A stretch of DNA of 64,000 bases from Frateuria_A sp051900425 (lineage in GTDB: Bacteria > Pseudomonadota > Gammaproteobacteria > Xanthomonadales > Rhodanobacteraceae), in assembly GCF_051900425.1 (NCBI RefSeq), contig NZ_JBHZGK010000004.1, positions 124,001 through 188,000 on the forward strand. The letters are read 5' to 3'. Positions 16,182 to 24,481 of the stretch are shown here, one piece after another (the first letter of the stretch is position 1; each line of letters starts with the position of its first letter). The notes beneath the pieces are model-generated. The model saw only the letters and a program-made list of their open reading frames with translations. It did not search any database and was not told where the DNA came from. The position numbers and the translations under genes are program-made.

Positions 16182-17864
16182 ATGACCCAGCCTGTTTTCT
16201 CCATCCGCCTGGCCGCGGCCTGCGCGCTGGTGTTCGCCGCCACCGGCGCGCTGGCGCAGACGCCCGCCCAGCACCCGCTGCCGCCGCCGGTCTCCACCGG
16301 CGACACCGCACGCCCGATGCTGCCGCCGCAGCTGGCGGATTTCGGCGCCTACGTCGACAGCGCGCGCAAGACCTTCGACGTGCCCGGCATCGCGGTGGCC
16401 ATCGTCAAGGACGGGCACGTGGTGATGGAGCAGGGCTTCGGCCTGCGGGAGCTGGGCAAGGGCGACAAGGTCGATGCCGACACGCTGTTCGCGATCGCTT
16501 CCAACACCAAGGCGTTCACCGCCGCGGCGCTGCAGCAGCTGGCCGAGGCCGGCAAGCTGGACATGGATGACCGGGTGATCGAGCACCTGCCGTGGTTCCG
16601 CATGTCCGACGCCTACGTGACCCACGAGATGCGCATCCGCGACCTGCTGGCACACCGCAGCGGCCTGTCCCTGGGTGCGGGCGACCTGCTGTACTGGCCG
16701 CCGACCGACTACACCACCAGGGATGTCGTCGAGCGCCTGGCCAAGGTGCCGATCAAGAACAGCTTCCGCGCCGGCTATGCCTACGACAACATCCTGTTCG
16801 CCGTGGCCACGCTGGTGATCGAGCAGGCCTCCGGCCAGAGCTACGCCGACTACGTGCGCGAGCACATCTTCAAGCCGGTGGGCATGAACGAGTCGCTGAT
16901 CGACAAGACCTACCTCAAGAGCGGGATGGATGTCGCCACTGGCCACGCCAAGGCCGACTTCAGGGACCTCAAGCCCGTGCCCCCGATGGCCTGGCTCAAC
17001 GACCCGGGTGCCGGCGGCATCTACTCGAGCGTGCACGATCTGGCCAAGTGGATGAACGTGCAGCTGGCCGGCGGCGCGTTGCCGACCACCGGCGCCGACG
17101 GCAAGCCGAAGCGGCTGTTCTCCGAGGACAGCCAGCACCAGATGTGGTCCATGCTCACGCCCATCGAGATCCACAAGGCGCAGGTCCCCGAGCTGGCTTC
17201 GCTCACGCCCGACTTCTTCGGTTACGGCGAGAGCTGGTTCCTGTCCGACTACCAGGGCAGGAAGCTGGTGTGGCACACCGGCGGCTGGCCGGGGATGGTC
17301 TCGCGCGTCACGCTGGTGCCGGAACTCAAGCTCGGCGTGGTGGTACTGACCAACGCCGAGTCCGGCGCCGCCTTCAACGCGGTCACCTACCGCGTGCTCG
17401 ATGCCTACCTCAACCCGGGCAAGAAGACCGACTGGGTTGCCGTGTACGACAAGGCGGTGAAGAAGGCGCAGGCCAAGGCCGACGACAGCATGGCGAAGCA
17501 CGAGGCCGCGCGTGACAAGGACAGCAAGCCTTCGCTGCCGCTGGCCGGTTACGCGGGGACCTACCGCGATCCGTGGTACGGCGACGTCGTCGTCAGCCGC
17601 GAGGGCGGCAAGCTGCGCATGCGCTTCAGCCATACGCCGCAGCTCGTCGGCACCATGACACCCTGGCAGCACGACACCTTCACCGTGCGCTGGGACGACC
17701 GCACGCTCAACGCCGATGCCTTCGTCACCTTCGCGCTGGATGAGGATGGCCACGTGCGCGAGGCGCGCATGGAGCCGATCTCGCCACTGACCGACTTCAG
17801 CTTCGACTTCCAGGACCTGCGCCTGGCGCCGGTGGAGAAGGGCGACAGCGGATCGTCGGACTGA
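16182..17864 (+). CDS. Exported serine hydrolase, class C beta-lactamase family
   Basis: Predicted 560-residue periplasmic enzyme. A signal peptide ends near ATGALAQ. The beta-lactamase/transpeptidase fold carries the SxxK motif at 107-110 (SNTK), a YxN-type YDN in GYAYDNILF, and HTGG in place of KTG (LVWHTGGWPG). A C-terminal DUF3471-like domain (about 440-555) follows. This set is typical of esterase/D-aminopeptidase-like relatives of AmpC (LACTB/EstB group) rather than true AmpC, so antibiotic resistance should not be assumed. Start ATG 16182 has GGAG 7 bases upstream; 16167 is an alternative. A terminator follows. Confidence 0.88.
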   Translation: MTQPVFSIRLAAACALVFAATGALAQTPAQHPLPPPVSTGDTARPMLPPQLADFGAYVDSARKTFDVPGIAVAIVKDGHVVMEQGFGLRELGKGDKVDADTLFAIASNTKAFTAAALQQLAEAGKLDMDDRVIEHLPWFRMSDAYVTHEMRIRDLLAHRSGLSLGAGDLLYWPPTDYTTRDVVERLAKVPIKNSFRAGYAYDNILFAVATLVIEQASGQSYADYVREHIFKPVGMNESLIDKTYLKSGMDVATGHAKADFRDLKPVPPMAWLNDPGAGGIYSSVHDLAKWMNVQLAGGALPTTGADGKPKRLFSEDSQHQMWSMLTPIEIHKAQVPELASLTPDFFGYGESWFLSDYQGRKLVWHTGGWPGMVSRVTLVPELKLGVVVLTNAESGAAFNAVTYRVLDAYLNPGKKTDWVAVYDKAVKKAQAKADDSMAKHEAARDKDSKPSLPLAGYAGTYRDPWYGDVVVSREGGKLRMRFSHTPQLVGTMTPWQHDTFTVRWDDRTLNADAFVTFALDEDGHVREARMEPISPLTDFSFDFQDLRLAPVEKGDSGSSD

Positions 17865-17871
17865 CACGCAT

Positions 17872-17896
17872 GGGGCCGGGCAACCGGCCCCTTTTT
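17872..17896 (+). terminator. Rho-independent terminator after the serine hydrolase gene
   Basis: Perfect 8-bp stem GGGGCCGG / CCGGCCCC with a 4-base loop, followed by five T. It lies 7 bases after the stop codon and 20 bases before the next start. Confidence 0.85.
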
Positions 17897-17916
17897 CATT
17901 CGAAGGAGCGCTTGCC

Positions 17917-19590
17917 ATGTTGAACCCCGTTCGCGGCGCACTGGCGCTGCTGTTCACCGGCCTGCTGGCCACCGGAGCCTGCGCCCGCGAGGCGGCGCCG
18001 GCCACGCATCAGTTCTTCCAGGTCAACCTGCCGGCCTCGGCGGGCAAGCCCACGGCCGGGCGGTTGCTGTTGTTCGCCGCGGAAGCGAAAACCGCCCGGG
18101 CCGCCGCCAAGGATGGCAAGGTCACCGAGGTGGAGAGCAGCCCGTTCGCGCCAAAGGACACCGCGGTGGCCGCCCGCGAGGTCGAGCGCCTGGCACCCGG
18201 GGAGGGGGTGCTGCTGGACGCCGACGACCAGGCCTTTCCCTCGGCTTTCTCGAAGCTGCCGCCGGGCGACTATCTGGTGCAGGCCGTGCTGGACACCCAG
18301 CACGACTACAACTACCACGGGCGCAACGGTGGCGACCTGGTGAGCCCGGTGGTCGAGGTGCACCTGCCCAGCGCCGCCGCCCCCACGCTGGCCTTGACCG
18401 AAACGCTGCCCACGCCCGCGCTGTGGGATCTGCCCGAGCGCTACCTGAGCGACACGACCAGGAAACACCTGGCTCAGGCGCGCAAGCAGGTGCAGCCGAT
18501 CGACTTCGTCAGCCCCGCGCTCAGCGGCTTCTGGGGGCGGCCGATCCACATGCGTGGCTGGGTCGTGCTGCCGCCGGGCTACGACGCTTCGGCCAAAACC
18601 ACGTACCCGACCGTGTTCCAGACCCACGGCTACGGCGGCGACCTGCACACGCAGGCGGGCACCGCGGCGATGGTGTTCGGCGCGATGGCCGAGAAGCAGC
18701 TGCCGCCGATGATCTGGGTAGTGCTCGACGAATCCAGCCCCACCGGCACCCACGAGTTCGCCGACTCGGTGAACAACGGCCCCTGGGGGCAGGCGCTCAC
18801 CACCGAGCTGATCCCGGCGCTGGAGGGCAAGTACCGCATGGATGCGCGTCCCTCGGGCCGCTTCCTCACCGGCCACTCTTCGGGTGGCTGGGCGACGTTG
18901 TGGCTGCAGACGCGCTACCCGAAGGTATTCGGCGGCACCTGGTCGACCTCGCCCGACCCGAGCGACTTCCACGACTTTACCGGCGTCGACCTGTACACCC
19001 CGCACGCCAACGTCTACCACCGCGCCGACGGCACGCCGTATCCGCTGGTGCGCGACAAGGGCAAGGTGCTGGCCACCTACGAGACCTTCGCCCGGCTGGA
19101 GCGCGTGCTCGGATCCTACGGCGGGCAGATGGCGTCGTTCGAATGGGTGTTCTCGCCGCGTGGCGCGGACGGGCAGCCCGTGCCGCTGTTCGACCGCGAC
19201 ACCGGTGCCGTCGACCCGGCGGTGGTCGCCTACTGGGGCGAACACTACGACATCGCCCGCCGCCTGAAGGCGCGCTGGCCCGAACTCAAGCCCGACCTGG
19301 ACGGCAAGATCCACCTCATCGTCGGTACCGCCGACACGTTCTATCTCGACGGTGCCGCGCACAAGCTCAAGGCCGTGCTCGATGGCCTGGGGGCCAGGTC
19401 CGAGTTCCACTTCCTGCCCGGCCGCACCCACATGGACCTGTACGTGCAGGGCAAGGACCGCCAGGGTCTGCTCAAGCAGATGGCATGGGCGATGTACGCG
19501 GTGGCGCGGCCGCAGTCGGAACTCAAGCGCGTTGCAGCAAACCCGGCGCGCAATGGCCCTCTCTCCGCTTGGGGGAGAGGGCTGGAGTGA
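17917..19590 (+). CDS. Exported alpha/beta hydrolase, esterase D/enterochelin-esterase-like
   Basis: Product of 557 residues with a signal peptide (ALALLFTGLLATGACA; the Cys also makes a lipobox possible). An N-terminal beta-domain precedes a hydrolase core: FQTHGYGGD, nucleophile elbow GHSSGG with Ser321, and a late GRTHMDLY giving the His. The substrate is unknown. Oddity: the last ~20 codons run into repeat sequence (GGGGGAGAGGG palindrome) shared with a second copy at 19807, so the present C-terminus seems to have been extended by a repeat. Start ATG 17917 has GAAGGAG upstream. Confidence 0.85.
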   Translation: MLNPVRGALALLFTGLLATGACAREAAPATHQFFQVNLPASAGKPTAGRLLLFAAEAKTARAAAKDGKVTEVESSPFAPKDTAVAAREVERLAPGEGVLLDADDQAFPSAFSKLPPGDYLVQAVLDTQHDYNYHGRNGGDLVSPVVEVHLPSAAAPTLALTETLPTPALWDLPERYLSDTTRKHLAQARKQVQPIDFVSPALSGFWGRPIHMRGWVVLPPGYDASAKTTYPTVFQTHGYGGDLHTQAGTAAMVFGAMAEKQLPPMIWVVLDESSPTGTHEFADSVNNGPWGQALTTELIPALEGKYRMDARPSGRFLTGHSSGGWATLWLQTRYPKVFGGTWSTSPDPSDFHDFTGVDLYTPHANVYHRADGTPYPLVRDKGKVLATYETFARLERVLGSYGGQMASFEWVFSPRGADGQPVPLFDRDTGAVDPAVVAYWGEHYDIARRLKARWPELKPDLDGKIHLIVGTADTFYLDGAAHKLKAVLDGLGARSEFHFLPGRTHMDLYVQGKDRQGLLKQMAWAMYAVARPQSELKRVAANPARNGPLSAWGRGLE

Positions 19591-19690
19591 GGGGTACAAG
19601 GCCAGCCTCCAGTGTCGAAGAGGCCACTGTAGGAGCGCACCTGTGCGCGACCGCCACCTCCCCGGTCGCGCACAGGGTGCGCTCCTACAA
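19556..19690. repeat. Direct duplication, copy 1 (about 135 bp)
   Basis: Contains, in order, a CCCTCTCC...GGAGAGGG palindrome, a short linker (CAAGGCCAGCCTC), and a family-1 REP-like palindrome. The same order recurs with scattered differences at 19807-19941. Copy 1 overlaps the last 35 bases of the upstream coding region. Confidence 0.75.
19629..19688. repeat. REP-like palindrome, family 1
   Basis: Arms GTAGGAGCGCACCTGTGCGC and its near-complement ending GGTGCGCTCCTAC; part of the duplicated unit described at 19556. Confidence 0.8.
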
Positions 19691-19806
19691 CAGCCGACGA
19701 TGAGAGCGCCCCGCGAGCCCCGGCCCCTCACCCCAACCCTCTCCCCGGAGGGGAGAGGGAGCTGATCCGGCCCGGTCGCACATCACTCCAGCACCTGTGC
19801 GGCAGC

Positions 19807-19941
19807 CGCTCCCTCTCCCCGCCGGGGAGAGGGCTGGGTGACGGGGACAAGGCCAGCCTCGAGCGTCGGAAGGGCCACTGCAGAAGCGCACCTGTGCGCG
19901 ACCGCCATCTCCCCGGTCGCCCACAGGGTGCGCTCCTACAA
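19807..19941. repeat. Direct duplication, copy 2 (about 135 bp)
   Basis: Second copy of the unit at 19556-19690: palindrome of CCCTCTCCCC type, linker CAAGGCCAGCCTC, then a family-1 palindrome at 19880-19939 whose left arm has decayed (GCAGAAGCGCACC). The spacer 19691-19806 holds another CCCTCTCC/GGAGAGGG hairpin. No gene is seen in 19591-20016. Confidence 0.75.
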
Positions 19942-20016
19942 CGCTCCAACGAAGGGAGCGTCCGGCGAGCCGACTTTCACTCCAGCGCGAAGGAGCCCCC
20001 CGCCGCCCCGGGTTCG

Positions 20017-20433
20017 CTAGCCCGCCCACGGGTCGTAACTGCCGAACCACCACAGATGTCCCTCCGGATCGCGGCAGCCGTAGCCGGCCCCGCCGTATTC
20101 CTTCTCGGCGTATTCGTCCACGATCTCCGCGCCGGCCGCCTTGGCCCGGTCGTAGTGCGCGCGACAATCGGCGACCGTCACGCAGGCGCACTGCGTTTCG
20201 CGTCCGCCCAAGGCATCGGGCTGGGCCATGAGGCTACCGAAGCCGTCCTCCCGCACGCTGCCGAGCATCAGCATGCCGCCGCCGTATACCAGCTGCGCGT
20301 GCGCCACACCGCCCTGGCCGTCGTCGTACACGGCGTGCTTCTGGAAGCCGAACGCCTCGCACAGCCAGTCGATCATGCGGTGGGCGTCGCGGTAGCGCAG
20401 GCAGGGGATGATGGTGCTGGGTCCTTGGTTCAT
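20017..20433 (-). CDS. VOC/glyoxalase-fold protein
   Basis: Product of 138 residues and a single VOC domain pair: STIIPCLRYRDAHRMIDWLC at the start, then LVYGGGMLMLG, and GAGYGCRDPEGHLWWFG at the C-terminus carrying the family's metal-ligand Glu. Glyoxalase/bleomycin-resistance relatives have many activities, so no reaction is assigned. It is divergent from nothing and sits 73 bases downstream of the AraC-type gene on the same strand, so co-transcription with it is plausible. Confidence 0.85.
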   Translation of the reverse strand: MNQGPSTIIPCLRYRDAHRMIDWLCEAFGFQKHAVYDDGQGGVAHAQLVYGGGMLMLGSVREDGFGSLMAQPDALGGRETQCACVTVADCRAHYDRAKAAGAEIVDEYAEKEYGGAGYGCRDPEGHLWWFGSYDPWAG

Positions 20434-20506
20434 CTTCGGGTTCTCCGGTTGGGAGCGATGAATCTAGGCCGGCCGGCTGCTGGCGGTCTTGTAGATTTCC
20501 GCCCGC

Positions 20507-21322
20507 TCAGTCGAGCGGCAGGTGGTTCGGATAGGGTGTCTGCGCAGCCATGAATGCGCCGGGCGTGACGCCGGCGAAGCGGCGGAACTCATGGGCCAGG
20601 TGGGCCTGGTCGCAGTAGCCGCCGTCGGCCGCCACGCCGGCCCAGTCCACCTGCGACAAGCCGTGCACCTGGGCGACCACGGCGCGGAAGCGCAGCAGCC
20701 GCGCGTACTGCTTGGGACCGTAGCCGACCTGCCGGCGGAACAGGCGCACGAGCCGGCGTTCGGACACCCCGCTCTCGCGCACCAGAGAGCCGATACGCAC
20801 CGCCTGGGGCGTCCGCCCCAGCCACGCCAGCGCGTGCGCCACGCACGCTTCGGGCCGCGGCAGGCGCATGCGCTGTAGCAGCCACCGTTCAAGCAGAGCC
20901 AGGCGCTCGCGCGGGTCAGCGGTTTCCAGCAGGCGCTGGCGCAGGGCGCTGGCATCGCCGCCGAACAGGCTTGCAAGGTCCACGTCGCCACCGGCCATCG
21001 CCCCCATGTCCTCGCCGGTGAGCGCACCGGCGCCGCCCGGGCGGAAGACCACCCCCATCACGCGGATCTGCTCGGCGGTATCGATGATCTGGCTGCACAG
21101 CTGCGGACCGCCCAGCACGCTGCCGGAGGAAGCCAGGCAGCGTCGCTCGGCGTCGTCGCTGTAGACGCGCGTCTGGTCCTCGTACAGGTTGATGATCAGC
21201 TGTGCGCCGGGTTGCGGCAGCACGCGTTCGTAACGATGCGCAGCGGGCGGCATGTCCCAGTCCCACAGCTTTTCGACCAGCGCATCGAGCGGCGGGGCAG
21301 GCCGGCGCTGGTGGAAGGCCAT
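20507..21322 (-). CDS. AraC-family transcriptional regulator
   Basis: Product of 271 residues. The N-terminal half resembles the DUF6597 sensor domain (RVLPQPGAQLIINLYEDQ and VVFRPGGAGALTG). The C-terminal half is an AraC-type double helix-turn-helix (about 165-265): RIGSLVRESGVSERRLVRLF, GYGPKQYARLLRFRA, and FAGVTPGAF. Start 21322 gives the family length. It begins 17 bases after the mechanosensitive-channel gene ends, so the two may be co-transcribed, and the VOC gene follows. Confidence 0.88.
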   Translation of the reverse strand: MAFHQRRPAPPLDALVEKLWDWDMPPAAHRYERVLPQPGAQLIINLYEDQTRVYSDDAERRCLASSGSVLGGPQLCSQIIDTAEQIRVMGVVFRPGGAGALTGEDMGAMAGGDVDLASLFGGDASALRQRLLETADPRERLALLERWLLQRMRLPRPEACVAHALAWLGRTPQAVRIGSLVRESGVSERRLVRLFRRQVGYGPKQYARLLRFRAVVAQVHGLSQVDWAGVAADGGYCDQAHLAHEFRRFAGVTPGAFMAAQTPYPNHLPLD

Positions 21323-21339
21323 GGCTGCCGCAGCCCCGC

Positions 21340-23727
21340 TCAGCCGGTCTCGCCCGGTTCGGGCAGACGGTGGATGCGCATGTCCTGGGGGCGGATCAGC
21401 GGCAACCTTTCGATGCGCAGCCGTTCCAGGATCGCCAGCAACAAATCGCTGCGCACGCCGCCGACCTCGCGCGGGCTGGGCACGTAGCCGGTGGCGACGA
21501 AATGGATGCCCAGCGTGTCCACGTGCTCCAGCTGCACATTGGGCTCGGGCGTGCCCAGGATCGTCGGGTGGCCCAGAAAGGCATCCAGGATGATCTGGCG
21601 CACGCGCCTGGCATCGGTATCCAGCGGCATCGGCAGCTTGATCTGCACGCGGCCCTGCGCATTGGCCAGGGTCACGTTGCGCACGTTCTGGGTAATCAGC
21701 TGCGAGTTGGGGACGATGACCGTCGAGCGGTCCCACATCTGGATCTCGGTGGCGCGCACGTTGATGCGGCGGATGTCGCCCTCGACCTCGGCCAGGCTCA
21801 CCCAGTCGCCCACCTTCACGGGCCGCTCGGCCAGCAGGATCAGGCCGGAGATGAAGTTCTGCACGATCGCCTGCAGGCCGAAGCCGATGCCCACCGAGAG
21901 CGCGCTGGCGATCCAGGCGATGCTCTGCAGGCTGACGTTGAGCGCGGCCAGCGCCAGCGCGAACACCAGCACGCCGCCGACGTAGCCGAGCAGGGTGACC
22001 ACCGAGCTCTGCATGCCCGGCTCGAGCGTGGTCTTGGGCAGCAACTGGTCGCCCAGCCAGCGCTTGAGCACGCGCACGGCGACCAGCCCAAGCACGAACA
22101 CCGCCAGCGCCTCGAACACCGTGCTCGGGTCGATCGTGAGCTCGCCCAGCGTGAGGTTGCCGAAGCGTTGGCCCATGCGCGCGGCGAGGTCCTGCGGATC
22201 AGTGCCGAAGGGGGCCAGCAACGCGCCGATCGCCAGCAGCAGGATCAGCACGCGGCTGATCCCCGACAGCACCGTGGCAGCCTGCTCCAGCGTGCGCGGC
22301 GGCAGCCCGAACGCCGCCTGCAGGCGCTGCCCGCTGCGGGCGTTGGGGGCCAGCAGCGTGGCGATCAGGTCATGCACCAGGTGCAGCAACAGGTAGAGCG
22401 CGCCGATCAGCACGCCGATCCACAGCATCTGTGTGGCGAGGAAGAAGGCCAGCGCGATGTAGCCCAGCGCCACCGCGATCCAGCTCAGCACCACGGCCAG
22501 CGCCGCCGCGCCGGCAAGCAGCCCGACCCACAGCGGTCGCTGCGCCGGTGCGCTGCCGGAGGCGAGCAGGGCACGCCGGGCCTGGCCCAGCCGCAGCAGC
22601 GCCAGGCCGACCAGGCCGCTGACCACCAGCGCGATCACGCCGCGGGTCGCGACCGTCGCCGCCAGGCTGGCGCCGATCGCGCTGTTGATGCGCTCGACCA
22701 CGCTCAGCAGCAAGGTGGCGGTGGCCAGCAGGCCCGGGAAGAGGCGCAGGCGATGGGCCGCCGCATTGGATAGCGTCGGCAGGCGCCAGGACGGGTGCCT
22801 GACCGCGAGCAAGGCCCGGCCCAACCCCGCCACGAACGCGGCGAAGCTCACGCGCCGCACGAGCGACAAGGCCAGTTCGTCCAGGTCCGGATCGAGCGTG
22901 TCGTTCCAGTTCAGCCCCAGCCGCACGAGCTGCGCAGCCAGGCCGAACACCACCGCGGCGCCCACCGCGATGCCGAACGCCGTGGCGCTGCGGCGCAGGT
23001 GACTGTCGGGCATCACGCGTGTGGCGAGGAAGACCAGCAAGCGTTCCAGCAGGAAGCGGCCGGCGAGGAGCAGCAACAAGGCAGCGCCCAGGCAGAGCAC
23101 GAGCGGCAGGCGGTTGGGTGCTTGCCAGGCGTCGTGCCAGGCCTCGGCGATTTGCGCCCTCAGCCGCTTCAGGCGTGCCAGATCGTCCGGCAGCGAACGG
23201 GCCGGCTCGGTCCAGAACGCGCTGCCCAGGGGCGTGGCGGTGCGCGAAGCGAGCTGCGCCTGGAACTGGTCGCGGCGCAGGCCCGACACCTGGGCGGCCA
23301 GTTGCATGCCTTCCTCGCCCAGCAGCTGCGCCTGCTTGACCTGCGCGTCCAGGTTCGACTTGGCCTTGTCCAGTTGCCGTCGCTGCGAAGCCACCTCGGC
23401 CGCCTCGGGTGGCGCGCCCTTGGCTGGCGCCGGACCGAGCACGGCCAGCCGCGCGTCGAGGCTGTCCATCTGCGGCGCGAGCGTCGCGGCGAGCTGCTCG
23501 GCCTGGTCCTGGACCGAGAGCGCGGTGGTGCGCAGGTCGGCCAGGGTGCGGTCGTCCGGTTTGCCCTTGAGCGTGGACTTGATCGAGTCGAGCTGGTCGC
23601 GCAGGTCGTCCAGCGCCTGCGCGGGCGAGACGGTGGGCGGGTTGGTGCCGGCCGGAGCATCCTGCGCGTGGAGCGCGGGAAGGGCCGCCATCAGCAGGCA
23701 GAGCAGGAGTCGTCGCAGGAGAGGCAT
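21340..23727 (-). CDS. MscS-family mechanosensitive channel with DUF3772 N-terminus
   Basis: Product of 795 residues. A signal peptide (LLLCLLMAALPALHA) precedes a periplasmic, coiled-coil-rich DUF3772-type region (about 30-190). About eleven membrane segments follow, ending in the pore helix and MscS core (SVGIGFGLQAIVQNFISGLI, then VKVGDWVSLAEVEGDIRRIN). The C-terminal cytoplasmic domain contains RVQIKLPMPLDTDARRV. Large MscK/MscM-like channels of this form release solutes on hypo-osmotic shock. Start 23727 fits the signal peptide; the ribosome site is weak. Confidence 0.9.
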   Translation of the reverse strand: MPLLRRLLLCLLMAALPALHAQDAPAGTNPPTVSPAQALDDLRDQLDSIKSTLKGKPDDRTLADLRTTALSVQDQAEQLAATLAPQMDSLDARLAVLGPAPAKGAPPEAAEVASQRRQLDKAKSNLDAQVKQAQLLGEEGMQLAAQVSGLRRDQFQAQLASRTATPLGSAFWTEPARSLPDDLARLKRLRAQIAEAWHDAWQAPNRLPLVLCLGAALLLLLAGRFLLERLLVFLATRVMPDSHLRRSATAFGIAVGAAVVFGLAAQLVRLGLNWNDTLDPDLDELALSLVRRVSFAAFVAGLGRALLAVRHPSWRLPTLSNAAAHRLRLFPGLLATATLLLSVVERINSAIGASLAATVATRGVIALVVSGLVGLALLRLGQARRALLASGSAPAQRPLWVGLLAGAAALAVVLSWIAVALGYIALAFFLATQMLWIGVLIGALYLLLHLVHDLIATLLAPNARSGQRLQAAFGLPPRTLEQAATVLSGISRVLILLLAIGALLAPFGTDPQDLAARMGQRFGNLTLGELTIDPSTVFEALAVFVLGLVAVRVLKRWLGDQLLPKTTLEPGMQSSVVTLLGYVGGVLVFALALAALNVSLQSIAWIASALSVGIGFGLQAIVQNFISGLILLAERPVKVGDWVSLAEVEGDIRRINVRATEIQMWDRSTVIVPNSQLITQNVRNVTLANAQGRVQIKLPMPLDTDARRVRQIILDAFLGHPTILGTPEPNVQLEHVDTLGIHFVATGYVPSPREVGGVRSDLLLAILERLRIERLPLIRPQDMRIHRLPEPGETG

Positions 23728-24188
23728 CCGGCCATGATCCGGTGGCGCCCACAGGCGGTCAATCGTCGCGTCGCGGACCCGTTGGCGGGCTCGAATGGAC
23801 ATCAAACGAAGCCTTGTCCGCCGTTTCACGCGGCGCTGCGCAGCATGCCCCTCCCAACCAGCACAGGGTGGCATCGCATGGCGGCGAAGGCAGGTTCGAA
23901 ACGCGCAGGCGTCCCGGTTCGCAATCCCGGTGGCAGCGGCGGACGGGCGCGTCGGGGGGCGGACGGCCGGCATGCGCCGCCAGGCGGAGGCACGTCCCGC
24001 GGCACGCTGCCGACGATGCATGCGTCGGCGCGGCGGCGCGGCGCGGTGTCGGATGTTCGGCGGCCACGCAGGCGCAAGCAGACACGCATGCCTGGCGGGC
24101 GCTTGGCCGCAGCGATCCGTACTGCGCGCCTGCGCGCTGGGCGGGTGGCCGAGGAGTTCGGGTTTCGGCGATAGGGTGGGCTGAGGCG
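23728..24188. other. Intergenic stretch without supported gene
   Basis: The interval from the channel gene start to the repeat at 24189 has open frames on both strands, but all are arginine/alanine-rich and lack ribosome sites or family-like stretches. A near-palindrome GCCGACGATGCATGCGTCGG lies at about 24010-24030. I see no RNA gene. Confidence 0.5.
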
Positions 24189-24242
24189 AGGCTTCCCCCA
24201 TCCGCCTGTCGGCACCTTCCCCCGCGCGCGGGGGAAGGCTCG
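24189..24242. repeat. 54-bp element, copy A
   Basis: Begins AGGCTTCCCCCATCCGCCTG and contains an internal hairpin CTTCCCCCG / CGGGGGAAG. The same element lies at 26524-26577; the first 36 bases match exactly and only the internal loop differs. An inverted partner lies at 24312-24363. Confidence 0.85.
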
Positions 24243-24311
24243 CGGACCAGCTGCGATTCGATTCTCCCCCGCGTGCGAAGGAAGGCTCGCGGGCCAGCCG
24301 CGCACTCCGAT

Positions 24312-24363
24312 CCTTCCCCCGCCTGCGGGGGAAGGTGCCCGAAGGGCGGATGGGGGAAGCCTT
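24312..24363. repeat. Inverted partner of the 54-bp element
   Basis: Ends GGCGGATGGGGGAAGCCTT, the complement of the start of copy A, so 24189-24363 forms a large inverted repeat upstream of fsr. Confidence 0.8.
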
Positions 24364-24481
24364 GCGGGGAACCACAACGACAACCGCCCGCGAATCGACC
24401 GCAAGCCGGTATACGGATGGCCGCCGCAGGCTCTAGAGTGCGCGCCGCGGCTCCAGGCCGCGCTCCCCCGGACCCCGCCCG

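Noticed and set aside
16182..17864. AmpC beta-lactamase resistance gene
   Set aside because: The third motif is HTGG rather than KTG and a C-terminal DUF3471-like domain is present, both pointing to an esterase/peptidase-type relative.
24010..24030. Near-palindrome as a possible operator
   Set aside because: Single occurrence, imperfect and far from both flanking starts; no supporting regulator.
23795..24184. 129-codon plus-strand open frame in the channel-fsr gap
   Set aside because: Arg/Ala/Gly-rich, no ribosome site, no family resemblance, and it ends just ahead of a repeat.
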